DNA of 64,000 nt from Stutzerimonas stutzeri (GCF_013522825.1 NZ_JAAMQZ010000019.1:1-64000), one strand, 5' to 3'. Positions 45,416-56,167 are shown, counted from the first letter of the stretch. The notes: generated by a model not told the origin, from the letters alone. Translations and numbers: made by a program.

Positions 45416-45525
45416 GGCCGAATGAATTCGGCCCTACGGGTGCGGGCGTAGGAGGGGACTTGTCCGCGCTTTGAGCGGGGAAACGACCTGCGGGCCAGAA
45501 AAGCTCGCGGACAAGTCCCCTCCCA
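45416..45525. repeat. Two REP-like elements downstream of the LLM gene
   Basis: GGCCGAATGAATTCGGCCCTAC (45416-45437) belongs to the GTAGGGCCGAA family. A second, different palindrome is GTAGGAGGGGACTTGTCCGCG (45448-45468) facing CGCGGACAAGTCCCCTCCCAC (45505-45525), with 21-bp arms perfect except one base and a 36-bp loop. Both could act as transcription barriers between convergent genes. Confidence 0.8.
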
Positions 45526-45538
45526 CACGAGCAGCGGA

Positions 45539-45754
45539 TCAGCTGTCCTTCAGGCGGAAGCCGATCTTCACCGTGACCTGGAAATGTGCCACCTGGCCAT
45601 CCTGGACATGGCCGCGAATCTCGCCCACCTCGAACCACTCGACGTTCTCCAGCGTCTTGCTCGCCTCGGCGATGGCGTTGCGAATGGCCTCGTCGACGCT
45701 GTTGCGCGACGAGCCGACGATCTCGATTTTCTTGTAGGTGTGATGATCCGACAT
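45539..45754 (-). CDS. Dodecin (flavin-binding storage protein)
   Basis: 71-residue small protein with the dodecin fold: YKKIEIVGSSRNSVDEAIRNA, VEWFEVGEIRGHVQDG and AHFQVTVKIGFRL. The Trp in the WFEVGE segment stacks on the flavin in characterised dodecins, which form hollow dodecamers that store riboflavin/FMN. A single gene with its own promoter region. Confidence 0.92.
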   Translation of the reverse strand: MSDHHTYKKIEIVGSSRNSVDEAIRNAIAEASKTLENVEWFEVGEIRGHVQDGQVAHFQVTVKIGFRLKDS

Positions 45755-45850
45755 GAAACCCCCTTCTGGTCGATGAGCCTCCGCTCGATTGAGGTCGTCC
45801 CTGCCTGAATTGAGGCTAGCAGAGGCCGGCGAAGTTCAGCGGCGCGGGGT

Positions 45851-47622
<1,772 letters not shown>

Positions 47623-47626
<4 letters not shown>

Positions 47627-48774
47627 GCGATCACCCGGTCCGCACGTGTTCGCGGCGCCTGAACGCCGAAACGGGCCTGCTGCAGACGCAGCTCGTCCGC
47701 CAGACCACTGTGCACCTCGCGCCGGCCTGTCGCATCGGCAAAGCCCAGCAGGCCGGTCGGGCAATGGCGCTCGTCGTCCCAACCGGGGTAGTCGAGAACC
47801 GGATAGAGGCAGATACCTTCCACCGGCACCCCACGCTGCTGGGCGAGGCCCACCTGCTCGCTGACGTAGCGCAGCCAGTCACCGCGCAGGTCGCCTTCGG
47901 CACCGGTTTCGGCCACCAGCAGCGGACGCCCGTAACGCTGGTGGATTTCAGACAGAATGCCGACAAACGGACGGTAATCGGGATGGCCACGCTCGATGGT
48001 CGGCCCGCCCAGATACCACTGGTTGTTCGAGTAGTAGTTGATGCCGAGGATATCCAGGTATTCGGGCCGGCCACCAAGACCCGGCCAGGCCCTGCCGCAG
48101 AGCATGTCCCAGGCCTCGAACTGGCCTTGACGGGCATTCTCCGCCTCGCGCTGCGGGCCGGGGCGGTCGTTGCCGGCACGCACATGAATGGCCGGGTCGA
48201 CCTGGACGAAGCGCGCCAGCGGATCCACCCCTCGGATCGCCTCGATGGCGGCGATGCTGGCACGGATCAGCTGATGCTTGAGTTCGGCGCCGCGCCCGCG
48301 GGCCATGGGATTGATCAATTCCCTGTCGCCACCAGCCCAGGCCCAGAAGGAGATTTCATTGATCGGCGCATAGAAGGCCACGCCCGTGCTTTCATCGCGC
48401 ACCCGTTGCGCGGCGGCGGCGGCGAAACGGGCGAAGCGCTCGACGAAGCGCGGTTGCCAGATATCCAGGTCGTCCGGCCAGCCGTAGTGGCACAGGTCCC
48501 AGATCACCTGGGTGCCGGTAGCCTGCGCGGCGCGAAGTTGCGGCAAAAAGCTGGACCAGTCGTACTCACCGGGCCGGCGCTCGATCAGATGCCAGCGCAA
48601 ACCGTCGCGCACGGTGCGGATGCCATAGCGCTGCAGCGCAGCGTAATCTTCCGCCGGCCAGCGATCATGTCCGGTACCGGCCAGCAGATCGAGCCGGCGC
48701 CCGTCAGCACGACGATGGCTGGAGCACTCGAAGCCGCCAATAAAGAAGCTGTTGAACAGGCTGGGGTGGTGCAT
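47623..48774 (-). CDS. Glycoside hydrolase, GH1-like (clan GH-A)
   Basis: 383-residue (beta/alpha)8-type hydrolase. An acid/base candidate lies in FYAPINEISFW (Asn-Glu, about residue 130). The nucleophile candidate is Glu in LLVAETGAEGD (about 279), and LGINYYSNNQWYLG resembles the GH1 strand 5 motif. There is no signal peptide, so it should act in the cytoplasm. Its place between UDP-galactopyranose mutase and an ABC exporter suggests trimming or recycling of the glycan made by this locus. The linkage specificity is unknown. Confidence 0.72.
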
Positions 48775-48802
48775 CGGTTACCTCGTTGATCGATTGTGCG
48801 GC

Positions 48803-50032
48803 TCAGCCGGCTTGCTCGGCCAGGCTGCGCGCATGCTCGGCGCTCTCGCCGGGTGCCGGTCCGCGCTCGGCTTCCTCGATGCGCTTGTACAGCGCCAGCG
48901 CCTGGCCCACCACCTGGTCCATGTTGTAGTACTTGTAGGTGCCGAGCCGCCCGACGAAGGTCACGCCGGGCGTCTCGTCCGCCAGCTGCTGGTAACGTTT
49001 GTACAGCGCGGCGTTCTCCGGTCGCGGAATCGGATAGTAAGGATCGCCTTCGGCGGACGGGTATTCGTAGGTGATGCTGGTCTTGGGGTGGACTTGTCCG
49101 GTGAGGTGCTTGTATTCGCTGATGCGGGTGTAGGGCACATCCTCGCTCGGGTAGTTGACCGTACCGACCGCCTGGAACTGTTCCTGATCGAGCTGTTTGT
49201 GCTCGAACTTCAGCGAGCGATACGGCAGCTTGCCGAAGCGGTAATCGAAGTATTCGTCGATGGGGCCGCAGAAGATCAGGTGGTCATGCTGCACCTCGTC
49301 ACGGATTTCCCGGTAGTCGGTGTTGAGCATCACCTTGATGTTGGGGTGGTCGAGCATCTTCTCGAACATCTTCGTATAGCCGTGCAGCGGCATCTGCTGG
49401 AAGGTGTCGGTGAAGTAGCGGTCATCGGTGTTGGTGCGCGTGGGAATGCGCGAGGTGACGGACTTGTCCAGCTGCGAGGGGTCCAGCCCCCACTGCTTGC
49501 GGGTATAACCACGGAAGAACTTCTGGTACAGCTCGCGGCCAATGCCGTTGATCACCACGTCTTCGCTGGTCTGGATGTTTTCCACAGGTTCGGCGCGGCT
49601 GGCAAGGAAGCCCGCAGCCTCCTGTTCGGTCGCCATGTTCAGGCCGTAGAGCCTGTTGAGCGTGGTCATGTTGATCGGGATCGGCACCTGCTGGCCGTCC
49701 ACCTGCGCCAGCACACGGTGCTCGTAGGGGCGCCATTCGGTGAAGCGCGACAGGTAGTCGACGATGCGTTGTGCGTTGGTGTGGAAGATGTGCGGTCCGT
49801 AGCGATGGATCAGCACGCCCGATTCGTCATGATAGTCGTAGGCGTTGCCGGCGATGTGCGGACGCCGGTCCACCACCAGCACACGCTTGTTCAGCCCGGC
49901 GGCCAGGCGCTCGGCCAGAACGCTGCCGGCGAAACCGGCGCCGACGATCAGATAGTCGAAGCCCTGGCGACGCTGCGGCAGCTCGCCGCCGACCCCGCCG
50001 AGACGTTCCGGGTGACGGTCTTGCGGGTTCAT
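48803..50032 (-). CDS. glf: UDP-galactopyranose mutase
   Basis: 409-residue flavoprotein that interconverts UDP-galactopyranose and UDP-galactofuranose. The FAD-binding N-terminus is YLIVGAGFAGSVLAERL. Diagnostic motifs are RYGPHIFHTN and YTRKQWGLDPSQL, with the substrate-binding Arg/Tyr pairs further on (SITYEYPSAEGDPYYPIP). The ATG at 50032 overlaps the glycosyltransferase stop (ATGA), favouring it over 50041. It implies that the strain makes a galactofuranose-containing glycan. Confidence 0.95.
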   Translation of the reverse strand: MNPQDRHPERLGGVGGELPQRRQGFDYLIVGAGFAGSVLAERLAAGLNKRVLVVDRRPHIAGNAYDYHDESGVLIHRYGPHIFHTNAQRIVDYLSRFTEWRPYEHRVLAQVDGQQVPIPINMTTLNRLYGLNMATEQEAAGFLASRAEPVENIQTSEDVVINGIGRELYQKFFRGYTRKQWGLDPSQLDKSVTSRIPTRTNTDDRYFTDTFQQMPLHGYTKMFEKMLDHPNIKVMLNTDYREIRDEVQHDHLIFCGPIDEYFDYRFGKLPYRSLKFEHKQLDQEQFQAVGTVNYPSEDVPYTRISEYKHLTGQVHPKTSITYEYPSAEGDPYYPIPRPENAALYKRYQQLADETPGVTFVGRLGTYKYYNMDQVVGQALALYKRIEEAERGPAPGESAEHARSLAEQAG

Positions 50033-51213
50033 ATCGCGCATTGCATCTTCTCCTTCATCAGGCTCCAGGTATGGTCCCAGGACATGTCACCGAGGACTTC
50101 GTCGGCCCTGGCCAGCAAGGTGTCACGGTCTTCAGCATCGGCCAGTGCGGCCTCGCAGGCCGCGACGAAGGCCTCGGCGTCGCCTGCGATGCGCACGATG
50201 CCGGTGTCGCCGTAGGTGCGCATCACGTCGGTGATCGGCGTGGACACCACAGGACGGCCACCGGCCAGGTATTCGGGGGTCTTGGTCGGGCTGATAAAGC
50301 GGGTCGACTCGTTCAGCGCGAAGGGCATGATGGCCACGTCCCAGCCGGACAGGTAGTGCGGCAGCTCGTCGTAGGTCTTGCCGCCCAGGTAGTGGATGTT
50401 GTCGCGTTGCGGCAGCAAGGCCGGATCGATCTTCACCACCGGGCCGATCAGCACGATCTGCCAGTCGGGACGCTGCGCGGCGACCTTGGCGATCAGCGCG
50501 AGGTCCAGGCGTTCGTCGATCACGCCGTAGAAACCCAGGCGCGGGCTGGGGATTTCCGTCTGGTCCGGCGGATCGGCCTGTGGTCGACGCGCCGCGGCAA
50601 AGTGCTCGACATCGACGCTGCTGGGGAACGGATGGGCATTGTCATGCCGTTCGCGCTTGGCTTCGTACAGGCTGTGCCCGCCAGTAAATACCAGATTGGC
50701 ACGACGCATCAGTTCCACCTCGCGCTCGATCAGCTGCGGTGGCGCGCCATGAAAGGCGGACAGCTCATCCATGCAGTCATAGATGGTCAGCTTCGGCTTC
50801 AGATGGTCGGAAAACGCCAGGCTCATCGGCGTGTAGTACCAGAGCAGCAGCTCGCTGACGCCGAGCTTGGCCAGGTAGCCATCGAGCAGGCTGCGCTGGA
50901 CACGCTCTGCGGCCTCGCCCTCGCAGCCGGCGGGCAGACGCGGAATCAGCACCTGCACGCCATTCTCCTCGGGGCGCACCTCCAGCCAGGGCTGGGCGTC
51001 TTCGGTGGGGATCGGCTCCTCGCAGAACAGCACGTTGAAATCCCGGGCGAAGCGCGACATCAGGTGTTGCGGTCGCTGGTAGACGAAACTCCAGCGCAGA
51101 TGGGACAGGCACAGCAGCGTCGGCACCTGCTCGTCGAAGACCACTTCGGCCGGCTCGGCCGACTTGTGGGGGGATTTGCCAATCTCGTACTGAAAGGGGC
51201 CAGCCCAGCTCAT
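50029..51213 (-). CDS. Glycosyltransferase, GT-B fold (family 4-like)
   Basis: 394 residues. The N-terminal half contains FVYQRPQHLMSRFA, seen in glycosyltransferases of this type. The C-terminal nucleotide-sugar site contains GFYGVIDERLDLALI, GGKTYDELPHYLSGWDVAIMPFALNESTRFISPTKTPEYLAGGRPVV, with the Glu-rich GT-B motif (ESTRF...KTPEYL). It is the first gene of the four-gene transcript and is coupled to glf, so it is a candidate galactofuranosyltransferase. The start has no strong ribosome site within view beyond an upstream purine stretch. Confidence 0.85.
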   Translation of the reverse strand: MSWAGPFQYEIGKSPHKSAEPAEVVFDEQVPTLLCLSHLRWSFVYQRPQHLMSRFARDFNVLFCEEPIPTEDAQPWLEVRPEENGVQVLIPRLPAGCEGEAAERVQRSLLDGYLAKLGVSELLLWYYTPMSLAFSDHLKPKLTIYDCMDELSAFHGAPPQLIEREVELMRRANLVFTGGHSLYEAKRERHDNAHPFPSSVDVEHFAAARRPQADPPDQTEIPSPRLGFYGVIDERLDLALIAKVAAQRPDWQIVLIGPVVKIDPALLPQRDNIHYLGGKTYDELPHYLSGWDVAIMPFALNESTRFISPTKTPEYLAGGRPVVSTPITDVMRTYGDTGIVRIAGDAEAFVAACEAALADAEDRDTLLARADEVLGDMSWDHTWSLMKEKMQCAI

Positions 51214-51626
51214 GAGAAACCTCGGTACGGGTGGCGGTGCGGTCAGCGTCCCATCCGCTGCATCGCGCTTAAGTCAGCGCTGCCCTGCGCAACACATAAG
51301 GCGTACGGCGCGGCCAATAGTTCGTTTTCGGGCGCACCGTTCGCCGGTAATGGAAGACACGCAGCAGCCGGCGGTTCGCTCTTCCCGACCCGCGAACCAC
51401 CCGGCAACTGCCGGTCGGCGGGCCGGTTGAACTTGCCCGGCATCCTGCCCGTCCCTACTTCAGGACGCCTGATTTCGACTCGGCCCCAGCTTTCGCTCGC
51501 AACCTGTTCTTGCGCCCGGCTCGGTAGGCCGATCCCACTCTGGAAATGCTCTACGGCGCTGTCTTGACGACAGCCTCGGTGTGTTCCGCGCGTGTCCATA
51601 AATTGCATTTGCGGAGGTAGAAAGAG
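51214..51626. other. 413-bp divergent intergenic region (glycosyltransferase / galE)
   Basis: No coding region is credible here; the open frames have no ribosome sites and match nothing I recognise. It must hold promoters for the two divergent units. A GGAGG lies 10 nt before the galE ATG. No clear operator or hairpin was found. Confidence 0.6.
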
Positions 51627-52679
51627 ATGATTCTGGTCACTGGCGGAGCGGGATATATCGGCTCACACGCAGTACTGGAGCTGCTTCTGGCAGGCGAAGA
51701 AGTGCTTGTACTGGACAACCTTTGCAACAGTTCGAAAGTCGCCCTCGACCGTATCGAACACCTGAGCGGGCGAGCGCCGCAGTTCGTCAAGGGCGACGTG
51801 CGCAACCGCTCGCTGCTGGCCGCGCTGTTCGCTTCCTATCCCATCCGCGCAGTGATGCACTTCGCCGGGCTCAAGGCCGTGGGCGAAAGCGTGCGTGAAC
51901 CGCTGCGCTATTACGAAACCAACGTCAGCGGCAGCATCGCGCTGTGCCAGGCAATGGCCGAGGCGGGCGTGTTCCGGCTGGTGTTCAGCTCCTCGGCCAC
52001 GGTCTACGGCGAGTCGCCGATGATGCCCATCACCGAGGACCGTCCCACCGGCGCGCCGACCAACCCCTACGGCCAGTCCAAGCTGATGGCCGAGAGCGTG
52101 CTCAAGGGCCTGGCCGAATCCGACCCGCGCTGGTCCATCGGCCTGCTGCGCTACTTCAACCCGATCGGCGCCCACGAATCGGGGCTGATCGGCGAAGACC
52201 CCAATGGCGTGCCCAACAACCTGCTGCCCTACATGCTCCAGGTGGCGGTCGGGCGGCGCAGGCAGCTGAGTGTCTATGGCGCCGACTACCCGACGCCGGA
52301 CGGCACCGGCATTCGCGACTACATCCACGTGGTGGATCTGGTGAAGGGTCACCTCAAGGCGCTGGATCGCCTGGAGCAGGTTCGCGGGGTATCCGTCTGG
52401 AATCTCGGCACCGGCCAGGGGCATTCGGTACGCGAAATGATCACCGCCTTCGAGGAAGTCACTGGCCGGCCCCTGCCGCACGTGATCAAACCACGCCGCG
52501 TGGGCGACATCGCCCAGTGCTGGTCCGATCCGGGCAAGGCCTGGGCGGAACTGGGCTGGCGCGCGGAAAAGGATCTGATAACCATGCTCGCCGACGCCTG
52601 GCGCTGGCAGAGCAACAACCCTCGCGGCTACGCCGAGCCGGCCCCGGCGAAGAAAACGCCTACGGCATTGGCCAGCTGA
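51627..52679 (+). CDS. galE: UDP-glucose 4-epimerase
   Basis: 350-residue short-chain dehydrogenase-type epimerase. The NAD-binding motif is GGAGYIGSH (about 6-14). The catalytic Ser/Tyr/Lys lie in SSSATVYG and NPYGQSKLMAE (YxxxK). It supplies UDP-galactose, the substrate of the neighbouring UDP-galactopyranose mutase. It is divergent from the glf operon, which fits a joint pathway to UDP-galactofuranose. Confidence 0.95.
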   Translation: MILVTGGAGYIGSHAVLELLLAGEEVLVLDNLCNSSKVALDRIEHLSGRAPQFVKGDVRNRSLLAALFASYPIRAVMHFAGLKAVGESVREPLRYYETNVSGSIALCQAMAEAGVFRLVFSSSATVYGESPMMPITEDRPTGAPTNPYGQSKLMAESVLKGLAESDPRWSIGLLRYFNPIGAHESGLIGEDPNGVPNNLLPYMLQVAVGRRRQLSVYGADYPTPDGTGIRDYIHVVDLVKGHLKALDRLEQVRGVSVWNLGTGQGHSVREMITAFEEVTGRPLPHVIKPRRVGDIAQCWSDPGKAWAELGWRAEKDLITMLADAWRWQSNNPRGYAEPAPAKKTPTALAS

Positions 52680-52747
52680 ACCACTTCGGGCCAACCGGGC
52701 TTGAGTGGCAATGACCGCGGGGCGGGAGGCTCAACCGTCACTGCAGC

Positions 52748-52771
52748 AGCGGAGCGCTGCTGCGCTCCGCT
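52748..52771. terminator. Hairpin between galE and the fusion regulator (bidirectional)
   Basis: AGCGGAGCGC-TGCT-GCGCTCCGCT, a perfect 10-bp stem with a 4-nt loop, between two convergent genes. There is no strong U run on either side, so terminator activity is inferred from position. Confidence 0.6.
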
Positions 52772-52774
52772 TGC

Positions 52775-54385
52775 TCAGAAGCCATACAACCGAGCCGGAT
52801 TGTCCACGAGGATCTTGCGCAGGATCGCTTCGCTCCGCCCTGTCCATTCAAAGAATTCTTCGATCAAGCCCGTATCGTCTGGCATTTCACCGGAAATGCA
52901 CACATGCGGCCAGTCGCTGGCCCACAGGATACGGTCAGGGTTGGCTTTGATCAGCGCCTTGGCGTAGGGCGTCACGTCCGGATAGGGCGGTTGGCGCAGA
53001 CTGGTGAAACGGTAGGCGCCAGAGAGCTTGACCCAGACCTTCGCTTCGCGGGTCAGGCGCAGCAAGTCCTGAAAGCCGGGATGCTCAACCCCGACACTGG
53101 CCGGCATGTGCCCCATATGGTCGATGACCACATCAACCGGCAGATTGGCCAGGGTTTCGTAAAGATCGGCGAACTCCGAGATATCGATCAGCAACTGCAG
53201 GTGCCAGCCCAGCGGGGCCACCTTGCGCGCCAGCGTGGCGACATCCGAAACCTCGACCCCGCTCTTGTAGATGAGGTTGATACGTACGCCACGCACGCCC
53301 AGCCTGTCCATGTCGAGCAGCTCGTCTTCACTGACCTGATCGCTGATGACCACCACGCCACGATAGTCCTTTCCGCCCTCACGCAACGCCTGAAGCATGA
53401 CCCGGTTGTCGTAGCCGTAGACGCTAGGCTGGATGATCACGCCACGTGACAGCCCGAGCCTTTGCCGCATCGCTTCGTATTGCGCCAGCGAAGCCTGCGG
53501 CGGCGTGTACGAGCGGTGGGGCGTGAACGGATACCGCGCCGGATCGCCGATGACATGGAAGTGACAGTCGCAGGCATCCGCCGGCAGGACCCGCGATGGC
53601 GACCGCACCGCCAATACCGGCGCCGCGCACGAAGGGGCGTAGGTCTCGCCGAGCGAGGTCATGCGTGTTACTTCCCAGCCTTGCAGGCCGCGCAGACCGT
53701 TGCGCTCAGCGGAATTGATGATCTGCACCCAGGCTGCCCGTCGAGCCAGGTCAGGATCGCCCAGTTCAATGGCCTGCAGTATCGACTCGTACTCCGACAG
53801 CACCGCTTCGCGCAGCGCCCCGGAGCCGAGGATGCGCTGTTCAAACGATGCAGCCTCGAAAATATGCGCGGTCAGAAACAGCATGAAATTCTTGAAATAT
53901 TCATTGCCGGTGGCATTGGCGATGGCGCGTTTGAACGCCAGGCTTGGTTCGATGACGGGCTGTCCCGTTGCCAGCGACTCGCTCAGGACGCCAAACGCAG
54001 CCTGGATCACCGCCAATTGGCTGCGCGAGCGGCGCCGCGCAGCCATGCCGGCCGCCGAGACCTCGAGATCCAACCGCAGCTCGTAGAGCTGGCGCAGCTT
54101 GGGCATGCTGCTCAACTCGTCATGATCGATGCGAAAGCTACGACGATGCGCCTTGCTCGAGACGAAAGCACCTGCCCCCTGGTAACTCTCGACCAGACCA
54201 TCGGACTTCAACCGGGCCACCGCCTCGCGTACCACGTTGCGACTCACTCCGAAGTGCTCGGTCAGCTGCGACTCGCTGGGAATTCGTTCACCGGGCTTGA
54301 GGCGGCCTTCGGCGATTTCCATTTCCAGATACCGGGAAATTTTCACCGAGAGTTGGCTGCGTCCCACCGAAGCCGGGTTTTTCAT
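52775..54385 (-). CDS. GntR (FadR-type) regulator fused to a PDC-hydrolase-like amidohydrolase
   Basis: 536 residues in one open frame. A winged helix (about 12-76; GERIPSESQLTEHFGVSRNV) is followed by an FCD-type helical domain (about 97-225), a short linker (about 226-268) and a complete amidohydrolase-superfamily barrel of the COG3618 / 2-pyrone-4,6-dicarboxylate hydrolase type (about 269-536) with CDCHFHV (His 275 and 277), VIDHMGH and SDWPH (Asp 491). The fused enzyme is homologous along its whole length to the product of 57455-58372. In the FCD domain the usual metal ligands (Asp, three His) read S148, K152, Y199 and I222. The start at 54385 has AGGA 8 nt upstream; longer frames reach 54412 and 54448. 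An internal ATG at 53662 has its own Shine-Dalgarno. Fusion of these modules is unusual; an assembly frameshift joining two overlapping genes is the main alternative. Confidence 0.85.
   Translation of the reverse strand: MKNPASVGRSQLSVKISRYLEMEIAEGRLKPGERIPSESQLTEHFGVSRNVVREAVARLKSDGLVESYQGAGAFVSSKAHRRSFRIDHDELSSMPKLRQLYELRLDLEVSAAGMAARRRSRSQLAVIQAAFGVLSESLATGQPVIEPSLAFKRAIANATGNEYFKNFMLFLTAHIFEAASFEQRILGSGALREAVLSEYESILQAIELGDPDLARRAAWVQIINSAERNGLRGLQGWEVTRMTSLGETYAPSCAAPVLAVRSPSRVLPADACDCHFHVIGDPARYPFTPHRSYTPPQASLAQYEAMRQRLGLSRGVIIQPSVYGYDNRVMLQALREGGKDYRGVVVISDQVSEDELLDMDRLGVRGVRINLIYKSGVEVSDVATLARKVAPLGWHLQLLIDISEFADLYETLANLPVDVVIDHMGHMPASVGVEHPGFQDLLRLTREAKVWVKLSGAYRFTSLRQPPYPDVTPYAKALIKANPDRILWASDWPHVCISGEMPDDTGLIEEFFEWTGRSEAILRKILVDNPARLYGF
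53662..53676 (-). promoter_or_regulatory. Internal ribosome-binding site and start inside the fusion gene
   Basis: On the minus strand GGGAAG (53671-53676) lies 8 nt upstream of an in-frame ATG (first base 53662), which would start a stand-alone 295-residue amidohydrolase (MTSLGETYAP...). The ATG is followed by A, forming ATGA with a TGA in another frame, the classic arrangement of two overlapping genes. Confidence 0.5.
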
Positions 54386-54544
54386 GGACTTTATCCTGTC
54401 GTCGATTTCCATAGCGACCTGGCGTACACCAGACCACGGTGGCCGCATGTTACGTCGCTTGCGGTCGTCCTCTCCATGCCAGTTTCACGGCGACATCGAC
54501 GCGCCCCTCTTGACAGCACGCAGGACTCCGGTTTTCATGCCTGC

Positions 54545-54561
54545 AACTTGTAGGACAAGTT
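54545..54561. promoter_or_regulatory. GntR/FadR-type operator, palindrome 1
   Basis: AACTTGTAGGACAAGTT: a perfect 7-bp inverted repeat around a 3-bp centre, with the TTGT-NNN-ACAA core expected for FadR-subfamily GntR operators. It lies between the fusion regulator and dctP and overlaps the likely -35 of dctP. Confidence 0.75.
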
Positions 54562-54575
54562 GTGAAACCGATACT
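54548..54575 (+). promoter_or_regulatory. Candidate dctP promoter
   Basis: TTGTAG (54548-54553) and GATACT (54570-54575) separated by 16 bp resemble -35 and -10 hexamers, giving a leader of about 58 nt before dctP. Each hexamer lies within one of the two palindromes. Confidence 0.45.
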
Positions 54576-54583
54576 GTTTCACA
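54561..54583. promoter_or_regulatory. Palindrome 2 in the divergent promoter
   Basis: TGTGAAAC-N7-GTTTCACA, a perfect 8-bp inverted repeat centred at 54572, 19 bp from the centre of palindrome 1. It shares one base with it and covers the likely -10 of dctP. It could be a second operator of the same or another regulator. Confidence 0.65.
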
Positions 54584-54639
54584 GGCACCATCGAGCACAG
54601 CTCCACAAGCCGTGCCATAACAACAAGAGGAAGGCCGTA

Positions 54640-55644
54640 ATGACGCTCCTGTCCAGATTCTCAAAGCTAATGATGACCTCGGCGCTGATGACCGCCGTGC
54701 TGAGCACGCCGATCATGGCCAGTGCGGCGACAACCATCCGACTCGGCTGGACCACTGCCGACAGCGCGGTCGACCCCTACGCCATCGCCGCTCACTATTT
54801 CGCCGAAGAGCTGGAAGCGGTCGCACCGGGCGCCTTCTCGGTGAAATTCTTCCCGAGCAACCAGCTGGGCAACGACACCGACATGCTTCAAGGCATGCAA
54901 TTTGGCACACTCGATGCTGGCGTCATTACCGGTACACAGCTGGGTACGCTGAACAAGAGCTTTCAGTTGCTGGACCTTCCGTTTCTGTTCAAGGACCGCG
55001 AGCAGGCGCACCAGATTCTCGATGGCGAGCTTGGCCAGGAACTGTTCCAGCGTCTCGAACAGCAGGGCATCGTCGGTCTGGGTTTCGCTGAGGCGGGCTT
55101 TCGCCACACGATCAACAACCGCCGCCCGGTCAACACACCGGCTGACCTGAGCGGCATCAAGCTGCGCGTGCAGCCCAGTGATCTGTTCCTTGCCAGCTTC
55201 CAGGCGCTGGGGGCCAATCCGGTGCCGATGGCCTGGAGCGAGTCATATACCGCCGTGCAGCAGGGTACGGTCGATGGACTGGAGATACCGCTCGCAGTGA
55301 TTTATGCGAACAAATACGCCAGCGCGGTGAAATACCTCTCGCTGACCAACCACACTTACAACGCGCTGCCACTGCTGATGTCGAAACAGGCCCTTTCCCG
55401 GCTGCCGGACGAACAGCAGAAAGCCATCCACACGGCAGCCAGGAAAGCCATCGAACGCCAGCGGGCCGAAGTGGCGAAGAACGAGCAGGCGCTTATCGAA
55501 CAGATCGAGTCCGAGGGGATGCAAATCAACGAGGTGACCGACGCCCTGGCCTTCCGCGAGGCGGTCCGCCCCGTCTATGAACGCTACCGCACACAGATCG
55601 GAGAAGATCTGGTCGACCAGACCCTGCAACTGATCTCCGAATAA
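54640..55644 (+). CDS. dctP: TRAP transporter solute-binding protein (DctP family)
   Basis: 334 residues with a signal peptide (to about residue 32, TPIMASA). The mature protein begins ATTIRLGWTT. The TRAP ligand-binding Arg lies in LSGIKLRVQPSDLF, followed by WSESYTAVQQGTVDGLEIPL, a family hallmark. It captures an organic acid (commonly a carboxylate) in the periplasm. AGAGGAAGG precedes the chosen ATG. It is the first gene of the TRAP operon, under the two palindromes. Confidence 0.93.
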   Translation: MTLLSRFSKLMMTSALMTAVLSTPIMASAATTIRLGWTTADSAVDPYAIAAHYFAEELEAVAPGAFSVKFFPSNQLGNDTDMLQGMQFGTLDAGVITGTQLGTLNKSFQLLDLPFLFKDREQAHQILDGELGQELFQRLEQQGIVGLGFAEAGFRHTINNRRPVNTPADLSGIKLRVQPSDLFLASFQALGANPVPMAWSESYTAVQQGTVDGLEIPLAVIYANKYASAVKYLSLTNHTYNALPLLMSKQALSRLPDEQQKAIHTAARKAIERQRAEVAKNEQALIEQIESEGMQINEVTDALAFREAVRPVYERYRTQIGEDLVDQTLQLISE

Positions 55645-55672
55645 CGTCACGACACCCAGCGGGCGCAGATCC

Positions 55673-56167
55673 ATGTTCAGACTTCTGGAAACGGGCAGCA
55701 GACGGCTTGCCGCCGTCACCGCAGCCCTCGGCGCGGCATGCGCCTTGATCATGTCCCTTTCGCTCCTGCTGGGCGTGTTCTACCGCTACGTGCTCAATGC
55801 GTCCCTGACCTGGACGGATGAGGTCGCCCTGCTCGCGTTCAGCTGGACGATCTTTCTGTTCGCCAGCGTACTGGTTCGCGGCTTCGCTCATGTCCGTGTC
55901 ACGCTGGTGCTCGGCATGCTGCCGGCCACGCTGCGATTCATGCTTGAGCGACTGAACCTGCTCCTGGTGGCCGCCTTCGGGGCGTTGATGCTGTGGGCTG
56001 GATGGAACTTCGCCGGTTTCACGGCGCAGCAGGTATCGCCCGCCCTTCGTTATCCACTGTGGCTACAGGGCTCGGCCATTCCTGTGTCCGGCGCGCTGAT
56101 CCTGTTCCACGCCATCGTCCTGCTGCTGAGTCCGCGCGAGCATCTGGCCAAGGAGGCGCAAGCATGA
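55673..56167 (+). CDS. dctQ: TRAP transporter small permease (DctQ family)
   Basis: 164-residue four-helix membrane protein with LGVFYRYVLNASLTWTDEVA (helix 1-2 region) and LLAFSWTIFLFASVLVRGFAHVRV, typical of DctQ. It forms the permease with DctM. It lies 28 bp after dctP, and its stop overlaps the dctM start (ATGA). Confidence 0.92.
   Translation: MFRLLETGSRRLAAVTAALGAACALIMSLSLLLGVFYRYVLNASLTWTDEVALLAFSWTIFLFASVLVRGFAHVRVTLVLGMLPATLRFMLERLNLLLVAAFGALMLWAGWNFAGFTAQQVSPALRYPLWLQGSAIPVSGALILFHAIVLLLSPREHLAKEAQA

Noticed and set aside
51243..51608. Open frame in the galE upstream region
   Set aside because: No ribosome site, no recognisable protein features, and overlaps the expected divergent promoters.
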